Positions 26,518 to 35,309 of a stretch of 64,000 bases of DNA are shown one piece after another. The notes beneath the pieces were generated by a model that was not told the DNA's origin, searched no databases, and was given only the letters and a program-made list of their open reading frames with translations. Within the stretch, counting starts at the first letter, position 1. Every line of letters begins with the position of its first letter. The DNA is taken from positions 96,191-160,190 of the forward strand of contig JAFUFI010000020.1 of NCBI GenBank assembly GCA_017469945.1, given 5' to 3'. The translations under genes and the position numbers were made by a program. The DNA comes from Lachnospiraceae bacterium. GTDB taxonomy: Bacteria > Bacillota > Clostridia > Lachnospirales > Lachnospiraceae.

Positions 26518-27447
26518 TTACGAATACATAAGTTCCCTGATCCTGTTTTTATCAAGGCCGGTGCCAATTACGATAAAGACGCCCTGCCCGATGGATATGA
26601 GATCAACCAGGATTTCATGCTTTGTGGCGTTTAACTGATAGCCGCCCTCCTTGTCGCAGACAAAACCTTTGACGCGGATTATATTTCCGTAGCTTTCATC
26701 CTCAAAGAGAGTCTTTATCTTCGCCTTCATCCCTTCGAGATTGTCGGTAAGATCAAGAAAGCATACTGAATCAAACTCCGGACTCTTTCCGGCTGTTATC
26801 TTCATATAGTCATTCGAAAAATACCCGCTGTTTGAAATCGCATTAAAATCTTCATCAGAAAGATCGTCCCAGTCTTTTACTACGTACTTTCCCTTGATCT
26901 TGCACATTATCTTAGCAGCGGCATTATCTATATGAGCCTTGGTTCTTACTATATTGTCATCGGAAGATAGCTGGACTCTGCTGAGGACTATACTTCCGGC
27001 GCTCGCCGCCTGGGATGCCAAAAAGAAATCTTCCTCGGCATCTCCATTATCCGAAAGATTAGCATTGACAATGGTTATTACGCTTCCGATCTCATACATT
27101 CTCTCCAGAGTATCATCATCCCTTAAAGTATCGAAAAACATATCCATATCAAAGACGCCGGAGGGCTCAACGATGACTCTGTCGTATCCCGTCATAGCCA
27201 TTGCTATAAGCTTCGTACGAAATCTCCTCTTTAAACAGTCTTCGTCACAGGCAGCCGCCACCATCTCGAGCTCGCACTTATCGGATCTGAGCTTATTTAA
27301 GAGAAGCATATCTACATTTACTGCTCCGTAATCATACTCGAGTATTCCGATCTTCAGGCCTTTTGACATCAGATACTTTGCATACTTTATAAGAAATGTT
27401 GTTTTCCCGGACCCAAGAAAGCCCGTTATCAGATCTATCTTAACCAT
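26518..27447 (-). CDS. CobW-family GTPase without the CxCC motif
   Basis: A 309-residue COG0523-like GTPase. GFLGSGKTTF (residues 9-18) is the P-loop and VIVEPSGVFD the Walker-B region. Where classic members have CxCC, this one has AAACDEDCLK, so two cysteines are kept at a wider spacing. The C-terminal CobW domain is present (NIIRVKGFVCDKEGGYQLN). No His-rich region occurs. It is the third CobW-like gene in the window and lies 21 bp behind peptidase T on the same strand. Metal and client are unknown. Confidence 0.87.
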   Translation of the reverse strand: MVKIDLITGFLGSGKTTFLIKYAKYLMSKGLKIGILEYDYGAVNVDMLLLNKLRSDKCELEMVAAACDEDCLKRRFRTKLIAMAMTGYDRVIVEPSGVFDMDMFFDTLRDDDTLERMYEIGSVITIVNANLSDNGDAEEDFFLASQAASAGSIVLSRVQLSSDDNIVRTKAHIDNAAAKIMCKIKGKYVVKDWDDLSDEDFNAISNSGYFSNDYMKITAGKSPEFDSVCFLDLTDNLEGMKAKIKTLFEDESYGNIIRVKGFVCDKEGGYQLNATKHEILVDLISIGQGVFIVIGTGLDKNRIRELMYS

Positions 27448-27468
27448 CGGTTCCTTCTTTAAAAATAT

Positions 27469-28719
27469 TTACATACTTACAAGCTTTATAAGGAGATCGG
27501 TAATCTTCTCCATAGATTCCGCGCAGACATACTCAAATCTTCCGTGGAAATTGTGTCCACCGGCGCAAAGATTCGGACAGGGAAGTCCCATAAACGAAAG
27601 TCTCGCTCCGTCTGTGCCGCCGCGGATGGGCTGGATCTTGGGTACTATATCAAGGTCTTCCATCGCTTTCTTTGCGTTTTCGATAAGGAAGATGTTACCT
27701 TCTTCGATCTTTTCACGCATATTGTAGTACTGGTCTCTGATAGCGATTTCCGCAGTCTTTTCTCCGTACTTGCTGTTTATATATGTGGCTGCATCCCGGA
27801 TCAGTTTCTTTTTAGCCTCGAACTTTTCTCTGTTGTGGTCACGGATAATATATTTAAACTCCGCTTCCTCCGTTGTTCCCTTCATATCCGTAAGGTAGAA
27901 GAAGCCTTCATACCCTTCTGTGAACTGAGGTCTCTCCTGCGCCGGAAGCATAGAATCAAGTTCCATGGCGATACGGCTTGCGTGCTTCATCTTGTTTTTA
28001 GCTTCTCCGGGATGAACGGTTACGCCATGAACCTTTACAGTAACTGCCGCAGCGTTGAAGTTCTCGTATTCCAGCTCTCCGATAGCGCCGCCGTCAACGG
28101 TGTATCCGTAATCGGCATTCAGTCTGTCCATATCGATATTATCTACGCCGCTTCCGATCTCTTCATCGGGAGTGAAGCAGATTGAGATCTCGCCGTGGGA
28201 AACCTCGGGATGCTTTATAAGGTAAGATGCTGCTGCCATAATCTCCGCAACTCCCGCCTTATCGTCAGCCCCCAGGAGAGTAGTGCCATCGGTTACTATA
28301 AGGCTCTGTCCGACGTAGGCTTTCATCTCCGGATACTGAGAAGGAGAAAGAGTAAGACCGCTCTCATCACCCAGATATATGTCCCCACCGTCGTAGTTCT
28401 CAACAATACGAGGTTTTACATCCTTTCCCGAAGATTCGGGAGATGTGTCCATATGAGCTATAAGAGCAAGCTTCTTAGAACCGAAGGAAGTTCCCTCCTT
28501 TGCATTATTCGCAGGGATACGGCCGTATACATAGCAGTGCTCCTCGTCAAAATATACACCACTTACTCCGATTTCCTTAAGCTCCTTTTCAAGAAGTCTT
28601 CCGAGATTCTTTTGTTTCTCGCTACTGGGGGATGTGCCGCTTTCCTCATCAGACTGCGTATCTATTACCGCATATCTTAAAAATCTTTCAATTACTTCGC
28701 TTCCGTCAAACTTTCCCAC
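27469..28719 (-). CDS. pepT: Peptidase T (aminotripeptidase)
   Basis: A 416-residue M20-family zinc peptidase that removes the N-terminal residue from tripeptides in the cytoplasm. The two-zinc site is visible: LIAHMDTSPE (His/Asp), TTLLGADDKAGVAEI (bridging Asp), FTPDEEIGSGVD (catalytic Glu pair), and HNFHGRFEYV near the C-terminus. IQPIRGGTDGARLSF is the PepT/M20 dimer-domain signature. Length matches the family. Start ATG 28719 has AAAGGAAGT upstream. It is 24 bp behind the metalloprotease gene. Confidence 0.95.
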   Translation of the reverse strand: MGKFDGSEVIERFLRYAVIDTQSDEESGTSPSSEKQKNLGRLLEKELKEIGVSGVYFDEEHCYVYGRIPANNAKEGTSFGSKKLALIAHMDTSPESSGKDVKPRIVENYDGGDIYLGDESGLTLSPSQYPEMKAYVGQSLIVTDGTTLLGADDKAGVAEIMAAASYLIKHPEVSHGEISICFTPDEEIGSGVDNIDMDRLNADYGYTVDGGAIGELEYENFNAAAVTVKVHGVTVHPGEAKNKMKHASRIAMELDSMLPAQERPQFTEGYEGFFYLTDMKGTTEEAEFKYIIRDHNREKFEAKKKLIRDAATYINSKYGEKTAEIAIRDQYYNMREKIEEGNIFLIENAKKAMEDLDIVPKIQPIRGGTDGARLSFMGLPCPNLCAGGHNFHGRFEYVCAESMEKITDLLIKLVSM

Positions 28720-28743
28720 TTTAATTACTTCCTTTCAAAAACT

Positions 28744-31224
28744 TTACTGTCTTGTGATCTTTATTACTGCCTTCGCATCTTCGCCGGTTCCGGTTATGCT
28801 GATGGTCTCAATGGAATACCCAAAATCTTTTCCGGTATCGAACTTTCCACCATCGAAAAATGCTGAGTAATCGTTCATATTAAATGTATTTCCGGCCTTA
28901 AAGAAATCAGAGCTGTTAAGCTTAATTCTGCTTCCCGGAGTTGTAAAGGTATTGGCTTTGCCCGCCTGAATCACTTCAAGCTGATATCTGCCGCTTTCCT
29001 TGTAATCATTTCCATAGTGCGGAGTTCCGATAGGCACTACCTCTTCACTATATATGTCATTTAAAAAGTTTCTAAATTCCATACGGGCATCAACATGATA
29101 AATCTGTACACCTACCGTATTTTCAAGTCCGAATGCCTTTGCATCATATTTATGAGTACCTACATTTGCAAATAGGTCGACAAGAATATACTCGTCAAAG
29201 GGTGTATTCATATCTTCTCCCGCCGCGGGAATCGCTATAGCATCGCCGGATGAGGACATGGGAGAAATTGTGTACTCGACCGATTCTCCCGGCTCAAGGC
29301 CTTTTACAATAGTAGGCTCTATCCATCCGACAGCGTATTTTGAGAATGCATTCCAATCGCCGTACTGGCTAGACTGCATATCGTATTCGCCCACCGCGTC
29401 TATTCCGCTGTATGTTACGTCATAATAGTCGATAAGACCAAGATTATGGCTAAACTCATGGATAAGTGTACTGTTATAAAAATGGTCTGAATGGCAGTAC
29501 ACAACGGAGTTAAAAGCGGGTAAAACGTCTCCTTCAAAGAAGTATTCGTTCGCACCGTAGGTTGTACTCGTATAAACGGCGCCTTCAAAACTCATTATGG
29601 AAAAGCCGTTGTTTCCGGAGGTATCTCCGTCATTTAAAAAGATAACCGAGTCAAAATAATGATCCCCGTCTAAGTCAAACTTATTCCAGTCCTGATCGGG
29701 ATAGGTGCTCTTTAGCCACTCATAGATATCCCAGTAAATAAATTCACCCGTCTGTTCCTTCATTTCCTCGAAGGAATACTGGCAGGGATACCAGTCCGTC
29801 ATATAAGTTGTAACATTAAACTTTCCGTAGGATGCTATATCCATGTACTCGCTTAAAGAGAACCTTTTCATGCTCACTGAGTCTGAGTAATCCTGAACAT
29901 TTCCGTTCATATCCGAAACTCTTCCGAGTTCCTTACAGAATTCCTTATATACAGCATCGGTTGCTCTCTCTCTTTCATCGGACCATGAAAAAGGAATGCA
30001 TAAAACGTTAAGATCCCCTGTAGCCTCCGGCCTTATATGGCTCTGAAGTTCGTGAAGGGTATTTCCCTCCGTGGCAGTATCAATTACATTTACAGGTACG
30101 CTGTATGTTGTTCCCCCAAGCGCAACGTCCAGTGTCATGCCGGATTCCACGCGAACACCGTTCTTATCTAAGACATTTCCGTCTTTATCCTTTAAATCTC
30201 CTACCGTGTAGTCAGCAAATGAAAGCTCATATCCATATTCAATAGGATCCCAGACGTAGAAGCGGTCCATAGGAAGTTCCAGATAGTCCTCATAAAAATC
30301 CGGGATTCCCACCAGTTCAAAATCGTAGATCTGGTCGTATGCGCTGAACATTCCCTCTTTGTATTTTTCGTAGGTATCTCCCTCCACGTAGCAGCCATAA
30401 TTCATAGGATTAAGGATCACGCCTCTAAAGGGCTGCATTTCTTCCTCCGGACGATAGATCAGATTTATCTGAGAAAAAACGTAATAGCCGGGATTCTCGT
30501 AATCTTCAGGTAAGTAATTGGGCGTAGCTGTGCCAAGTCCGAAAAAATACGGCTGAAGATCGTAAAAGCAGCCGGAACAGTAATACTCCTTGTAGTACTC
30601 TACATCCACTTTGGCTCCTCTGGTGTACACCATATTGTCCATAGATCCCGGATGCATATTAAGCGTAAGGTCATAAGCCCCGAATCTGCCGTACCAGTTG
30701 TCGGTTGTAGAGTTTTCGCTGACAACAGGGTCAAGGGAATAAATTCTTCCGAGACTGTCAAGGCTCACCATCCTGCCTTTGGTATTAAACTTTATTCCTT
30801 CGGTGGAAGGCTCAATGTCATATCCCCAAAAGCGGATCTCGCCTCCGTCAGGTGCTTTGGCCGAGAAATAAACCGTTCCGTCCCCCGTATAATTAACGCT
30901 CTCGGGAATGATGTTTGAAACTAATTCATAATCAGAGAGTTCCTCTCTTAGAGGAGAATGCATATATGAAGAACCATCATAGCAGTCTTCCAAGGGAAAA
31001 TAATCCGCAATTCCATCGCCGTCACGGTCCTGAGGTCCGGATATTTCTTCATCGGCGCCTCCTAAGATATTTTCCGATCCGCCAAACAGGCCATCGGAAT
31101 TTGAGTTTGAATTTGCATTTCCGTTTTCCGCCGCATTATTACCGCCGCAGCCGGTTAAAAGGAAGCAGGCTGATACAAGGACAGCCCCAATCCTTCTTGC
31201 AGATAAAAACTTATTTACTCTCAC
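28744..31224 (-). CDS. Exported lipoprotein metalloprotease, M6-like
   Basis: An 826-residue secreted protease. The signal ends in the lipobox LLTGCGG (Cys about 26). Residues about 60-70 are a calcium-binding-like DRDGDGIADYF, a thrombospondin type 3 style motif. The catalytic site is HEFSHNLGLIDYYD, an HExxH zinc motif with downstream Asp as in M6 (immune inhibitor A-like) proteases, in the central part. GTG 31224 is the start because GGAGAG is 5 bp upstream; the first 14 bp overlap the upstream membrane-protein gene. It likely digests extracellular protein, and peptidase T follows immediately, which could handle released peptides. Confidence 0.83.
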   Translation of the reverse strand: MRVNKFLSARRIGAVLVSACFLLTGCGGNNAAENGNANSNSNSDGLFGGSENILGGADEEISGPQDRDGDGIADYFPLEDCYDGSSYMHSPLREELSDYELVSNIIPESVNYTGDGTVYFSAKAPDGGEIRFWGYDIEPSTEGIKFNTKGRMVSLDSLGRIYSLDPVVSENSTTDNWYGRFGAYDLTLNMHPGSMDNMVYTRGAKVDVEYYKEYYCSGCFYDLQPYFFGLGTATPNYLPEDYENPGYYVFSQINLIYRPEEEMQPFRGVILNPMNYGCYVEGDTYEKYKEGMFSAYDQIYDFELVGIPDFYEDYLELPMDRFYVWDPIEYGYELSFADYTVGDLKDKDGNVLDKNGVRVESGMTLDVALGGTTYSVPVNVIDTATEGNTLHELQSHIRPEATGDLNVLCIPFSWSDERERATDAVYKEFCKELGRVSDMNGNVQDYSDSVSMKRFSLSEYMDIASYGKFNVTTYMTDWYPCQYSFEEMKEQTGEFIYWDIYEWLKSTYPDQDWNKFDLDGDHYFDSVIFLNDGDTSGNNGFSIMSFEGAVYTSTTYGANEYFFEGDVLPAFNSVVYCHSDHFYNSTLIHEFSHNLGLIDYYDVTYSGIDAVGEYDMQSSQYGDWNAFSKYAVGWIEPTIVKGLEPGESVEYTISPMSSSGDAIAIPAAGEDMNTPFDEYILVDLFANVGTHKYDAKAFGLENTVGVQIYHVDARMEFRNFLNDIYSEEVVPIGTPHYGNDYKESGRYQLEVIQAGKANTFTTPGSRIKLNSSDFFKAGNTFNMNDYSAFFDGGKFDTGKDFGYSIETISITGTGEDAKAVIKITRQ

Positions 31225-32827
31225 TTATCTCTCCTTTTTTATACGAAAGCATCGCAATTCCTACAAGCAGCGGCGAAGCAAGAACTATCGGAAGCGCATA
31301 CCTCATAGCACAGGCTAAGGGCGATACGGTGCATACAAGCAATGTTACAAAAGAAGGAATAAAAAGGACAAGTATCTCTTTTTTCCTACTGCCGCAAACG
31401 ATCAGTATCATACCGATAAGTACCCAGGTATATAACCCCGGCATATTAAGATATTTGGTAGGGAACTTTACGTTGCTTCCGTTTAAATAATTAATAAACC
31501 TTTGTCTGGTTTCCGGTTTTACACCATCTTTCAGACCCAATTCATCGGATAGAAATCCATCATATCTGCTGTTTATATAAACTCCCGTGTCCGCCTTTAC
31601 CGGCGCTAGATATCCGTACGCTCCGTTTATGTATGAAGCTACGAATGTAAGCGGGTGCTTAATAAACATCTGTCCCCATACCTTAAAATAACCTTTCGGA
31701 TCGCTATGATTATAATAAATCTTTACAGGATCGTTGATCTTGGGATCATAGTTTTTCATAACGTCGTATGACTGAAAATTCTTTGCTATGATTTCCTTTT
31801 GTTCCTCCGTCACTTCTTCCGGATAAGTATTTACGTACCTTGCTGTCTGCTGGAATGTAACACCTATAACCTCAGAAACAGACGTTGACGCTATGCCGTT
31901 TCTAGGGAAGATCACCTTTGTAAAGCATCCGTATATTCCGACAAGCGCAATCATACAGATAAAAACACGCCACCTGTTCCTTCCTTTAAGGATAAACATA
32001 AGAACAAACAATGCGGGAAAAAGAGCATAAATCCCGTTGTTCCGCAAAAGGGAACATACTGCCGTAACAAGCGAAATAAGTATCATTTGCGATACCGAGA
32101 TGCTTTTTTTCAAAACCACGTCAATAAGCATCGTAACGCAAAGCACAAAAACCGCCGCAAACAAAAAGTCTTTTTCAACCCATGCAGCATACGCGCCAAA
32201 CATCGGCACCAGGCTGTAAAAAGCTATACCGAGAATAGCGTAGATTTTAGATATTCCCAGCTTTATCAGTTTAGTCATAGCGTACGAAAATATTGCTCCC
32301 GCCGCAATTGTCTGAAAAAGCTGATAAAGGAAAAATCCGAAATTCGGATTTGCTATGGCTTTTCCGATACTGTAAAGACTTCCCATCAAAAAGCTTGAAA
32401 GGGGCGGATGCCACATTGACCAGGGCGTAAGTCCGAGATAGTACCTAAACTGAAGCTCGCTGTCGGGATTTGCACTGCCCGGGTATGTACCGAGAATCCA
32501 GACCATATATGCTCCCACAATAAATGCCCAGGAACCGAAAAAGAAAAGCCTGTGTTTCCTGCCGCTCTCTTTCCCTATTTTTTCTCCTCTAAGGGTAAAA
32601 AACACACGTACTGCGTTGATGCATACAAAAAGAATTACAGCAAGTACGATGATCTTCAAAATATACTTAAGCGCGATTTCTTTGGCCACATACATTCCGG
32701 TTATGGTATCAAAATCCCGAAAATGAATACAAACAAAGTACAATACGGCCATTATCAAAGAGATAATGACCGTAGAAACAGTTTGCTTTTTGGACGTTAA
32801 AAGTGCATTTTTAAATCTTTTAAACAT
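31211..32827 (-). CDS. Multi-pass membrane protein, DUF6020/glycosyltransferase-like
   Basis: A 538-residue protein with about 12 hydrophobic segments. The loop PGSANPDSELQFRYY followed by SMWHPPLSSFLMGSLY is the hallmark of a Lachnospiraceae and streptococcal family of putative GT-C-like membrane glycosyltransferases (DUF6020), where an acidic residue in the first outer loop would be catalytic. The long outer loop near 310-430 and final helices fit that fold. No partner lipid-sugar gene is adjacent; the lipoprotein protease overlaps its 3' end by 14 bp, so the two are translated in series. Function is inference. Confidence 0.75.
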   Translation of the reverse strand: MFKRFKNALLTSKKQTVSTVIISLIMAVLYFVCIHFRDFDTITGMYVAKEIALKYILKIIVLAVILFVCINAVRVFFTLRGEKIGKESGRKHRLFFFGSWAFIVGAYMVWILGTYPGSANPDSELQFRYYLGLTPWSMWHPPLSSFLMGSLYSIGKAIANPNFGFFLYQLFQTIAAGAIFSYAMTKLIKLGISKIYAILGIAFYSLVPMFGAYAAWVEKDFLFAAVFVLCVTMLIDVVLKKSISVSQMILISLVTAVCSLLRNNGIYALFPALFVLMFILKGRNRWRVFICMIALVGIYGCFTKVIFPRNGIASTSVSEVIGVTFQQTARYVNTYPEEVTEEQKEIIAKNFQSYDVMKNYDPKINDPVKIYYNHSDPKGYFKVWGQMFIKHPLTFVASYINGAYGYLAPVKADTGVYINSRYDGFLSDELGLKDGVKPETRQRFINYLNGSNVKFPTKYLNMPGLYTWVLIGMILIVCGSRKKEILVLFIPSFVTLLVCTVSPLACAMRYALPIVLASPLLVGIAMLSYKKGEISESK

Positions 32828-32879
32828 TAGAGTTCTGTATCCTTCCTAAATGTAAGGAAATATGCCCCCCGGTTAAGCT

Positions 32880-33314
32880 TTAAATCTTCATAACGTCATC
32901 CTGCGTAAGGATCTTGAGCCCCTTGGCAACAAGTCTTGCCTCGGCAGCCTTTGTATCGGCAACGCGGAAAATCATGCAGGCGCTCTTTGTGGATTTATGT
33001 CCCGAAACTGCGTACATATACTCAATGTTTACCTCAGCATCCGCAAAGATATTGATAAGCTTATCAAGTCCGCCGGGTTCGTCGGGAATCTCAACAACAA
33101 GGACAGAATTAAGATTCGACACAAAGTCCGCCTCTTTTAAAATATTAACAGCGGAAATAGGATCGTCAACTACGATTCTGGCGATACCGAAATCTCTTGT
33201 TTCAACCATTGAGATTGCTCTCATATCTATTTCATGTGCAGCGAGCACACCGGTCATCTTTTTTAACGCACCGGGCTTGTTTTCAAGAAAAACCGAAATC
33301 TGTTTAACTGACAT
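32880..33314 (-). CDS. Tandem ACT-domain protein
   Basis: A 144-residue protein with two ACT domains: VKQISVFLENKPGALKKMTGVLA at the N-terminus and VVEIPDEPGGLDKLINIFADA in the second half. ACT domains bind amino acids. It starts 13 bp behind a phenylacetate-CoA ligase gene, and such ACT proteins are recurrently paired with that ligase and with ior genes, so it is a likely sensor of aromatic amino acids for this pathway. ATG 33314 is chosen for AAGGAGG 8 bp upstream. It ends the operon. Confidence 0.9.
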   Translation of the reverse strand: MSVKQISVFLENKPGALKKMTGVLAAHEIDMRAISMVETRDFGIARIVVDDPISAVNILKEADFVSNLNSVLVVEIPDEPGGLDKLINIFADAEVNIEYMYAVSGHKSTKSACMIFRVADTKAAEARLVAKGLKILTQDDVMKI

Positions 33315-33327
33315 AATCCTGCCCTCC

Positions 33328-34629
33328 TTAAATCTTTCTCTTATCAACTACTCTGACAGCCTTACCCTCGCTTCTTGCAATTGACTTGGGCGCAAGAAGG
33401 GAAACTTTAGCCTTTATTCCGAGCATAGCCTTAAGGTCATCTGAAAGCTTTCTCTGACGGGCCTCGATCTCACCGATATTGTCCGTAAACATCTCGGGCG
33501 TCATCTCAACCTGTACATCGAAGGTGTCCGTATTATTTACACGGTCAACGATGATCTGGTAGTTGGCCGCATATCCGTTGTTCATAAGTACAGTTTCAAT
33601 CTGGCTGGGGAATACATTTACGCCGCGGATGATAAGCATATCATCGCTTCTTCCCATAGGCTTGGCCATCTTGATATGAGTTCTTCCGCAGGAGCACTTT
33701 TCTCTTGTAAGCTTGCAGATATCCTTCGTCCTATAGCGTATCATAGGAAAGGCCTCTTTATCAACTGCTGTAAATACAAGCTCTCCCACAGAGCCTTCAG
33801 GCAAGACTTCTTCCGTGTCAGGGTCGATGATCTCGGCGATAAAGTGGTCTTCGTTTATATGCATTCCGCTTTGAGCAGAGCACTCAAATGCTACTCCGGG
33901 GCCGGAAAGCTCGGTAAGTCCGTAGATGTCAAAAGCTTTGATACCAAGAGTCTTCTCGATATCCTTTCTCATCTCCTCGCTCCAGGCTTCTGCGCCGAAA
34001 ATTCCCGCTTTAAGAGGAATATCGCCCGGGCCGTATCCCAGCTCCTTCATTCTCTCTCCGAGGTATGCGGCGTAGCTGGGTGTGCAGCAAAGAATTGTAG
34101 CGGAAAGGTCCATAGCAAACATGATCTGACGATCGGTGTTTCCGGAGCTGATAGGGATTGTAAGGGAACCAACTTTATGCGATCCGCCGTGAAGTCCCGC
34201 GCCGCCGGTGAAAAGTCCGTAGCCGTAAGCAACCTGAACAACGTCTTCATTGGTTGCCCCTGCCGCGGTAAGAGCTCTCGCGCAGCAATCCTCCCAAAGG
34301 TCTACGTCATGCTGGGTATAGTAAGCAACTACTCTCTTTCCGGTAGTACCGGATGTAGAATGGATCCTGACGCAATCCTTTAAGGGCATTCCGAGAAGGC
34401 CGTAGGGATATGCATCTCTGAGGTCCGCCTTTGAAAGAAACGGGAGTTTTTTTAGATCGTCTACCGATTTGATATCCTCAGGGGTAACGCCCTTATCTTC
34501 CATTTTCTTTCGATAGTAGGGAACATTATCCCAAACGTGCTTTACCTGTTTTACGAGTTTTTCTGACTGAATTTCGCGTATCTTTTCGTAAGGCGCGCAC
34601 TCAATCTCTTCCTGATAGTACCTTTCCAT
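33328..34629 (-). CDS. paaK: Phenylacetate-CoA ligase
   Basis: A 433-residue adenylate-forming enzyme that couples aryl acids to CoA. HSTSGTTGKRVVAYYT is the P-loop, YGLTELSGPGVAFEC the adenosine motif, and MIRYRTKDIC plus GRSDDMLIIRGVNVFPSQIE the hinge and C-terminal domain. A Cys-rich segment CKLTREKCSCG probably binds metal. In amino-acid fermenting anaerobes with iorAB such ligases are thought to work in the ATP-forming direction on aryl-acetyl-CoA. It lies between iorB and the ACT protein. Confidence 0.94.
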   Translation of the reverse strand: MERYYQEEIECAPYEKIREIQSEKLVKQVKHVWDNVPYYRKKMEDKGVTPEDIKSVDDLKKLPFLSKADLRDAYPYGLLGMPLKDCVRIHSTSGTTGKRVVAYYTQHDVDLWEDCCARALTAAGATNEDVVQVAYGYGLFTGGAGLHGGSHKVGSLTIPISSGNTDRQIMFAMDLSATILCCTPSYAAYLGERMKELGYGPGDIPLKAGIFGAEAWSEEMRKDIEKTLGIKAFDIYGLTELSGPGVAFECSAQSGMHINEDHFIAEIIDPDTEEVLPEGSVGELVFTAVDKEAFPMIRYRTKDICKLTREKCSCGRTHIKMAKPMGRSDDMLIIRGVNVFPSQIETVLMNNGYAANYQIIVDRVNNTDTFDVQVEMTPEMFTDNIGEIEARQRKLSDDLKAMLGIKAKVSLLAPKSIARSEGKAVRVVDKRKI

Positions 34630-34691
34630 ACTGCCCTAAAGCTCCTTTCATTTTGCAATACGACGCTTTTGCGTCATTTGTCTGTGCTATG

Positions 34692-35267
34692 TTACGCTGA
34701 GTGTTTACCAAGCTCAAACGCTTTTTTGTTCATTTCAAGAAACTTTGCCGGAACATTTGCCTCTAAAGAAGCCATCCATGCCTCTTCCGGAATATCAAAG
34801 TAATGTGAAAGTCTGCCTAAGAGTACGATATTAACAGCTTTTGCGCTACCCGCCTCCTTGGCTACGGAAAGACAATCAATCGCATCGATCTTCGCACCTG
34901 CATCCTTGATCTTCTTTGCAAGATCCGCAGGATACTCTGCAGCGCCCGTAATTACAGGCATCGGATCGATCTGCTGGGTATTTGTGACAATCTGTCCATC
35001 CTTTTTAAGAAACTCGAGCCATCTTGCAGCCTCAAGGATTTCAAAAGAAACGATGAAATCCGCCTCACCCTTATCGATAACGGGAGAATAAACCTTATCA
35101 CCGTATCTTACGTAGGTAACAACGCTTCCGCCTCTCTGGCTCATGCCGTGTACTTCAGACACCTTTACATCGTAGCCCTGTGAAAGAAGAAGATGTCCTA
35201 AAATCTTACTGGCAAGGAGGGAACCCTGTCCGCCCACGCCTACTATCATTATATTCTTTGTTTCCAT
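34692..35267 (-). CDS. iorB: Indolepyruvate:ferredoxin oxidoreductase, beta subunit
   Basis: A 191-residue gamma/beta-type subunit of 2-oxoacid:ferredoxin oxidoreductase. The N-terminal IMIVGVGGQGSLLASKILG motif and EVHGMSQRGGSVVTYVRYG are diagnostic of IorB. With IorA it oxidatively decarboxylates aryl pyruvates to aryl-acetyl-CoA, reducing ferredoxin. Start ATG 35267 has AGAGGAT about 6 bp upstream; an in-frame ATG at 35303 lacks a site. It lies 42 bp behind iorA. Confidence 0.94.
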   Translation of the reverse strand: METKNIMIVGVGGQGSLLASKILGHLLLSQGYDVKVSEVHGMSQRGGSVVTYVRYGDKVYSPVIDKGEADFIVSFEILEAARWLEFLKKDGQIVTNTQQIDPMPVITGAAEYPADLAKKIKDAGAKIDAIDCLSVAKEAGSAKAVNIVLLGRLSHYFDIPEEAWMASLEANVPAKFLEMNKKAFELGKHSA

Positions 35268-35309
35268 GTTACTATCCTCTCTTTTTCCGCTGTAAACGCT
35301 CAAAAGTCC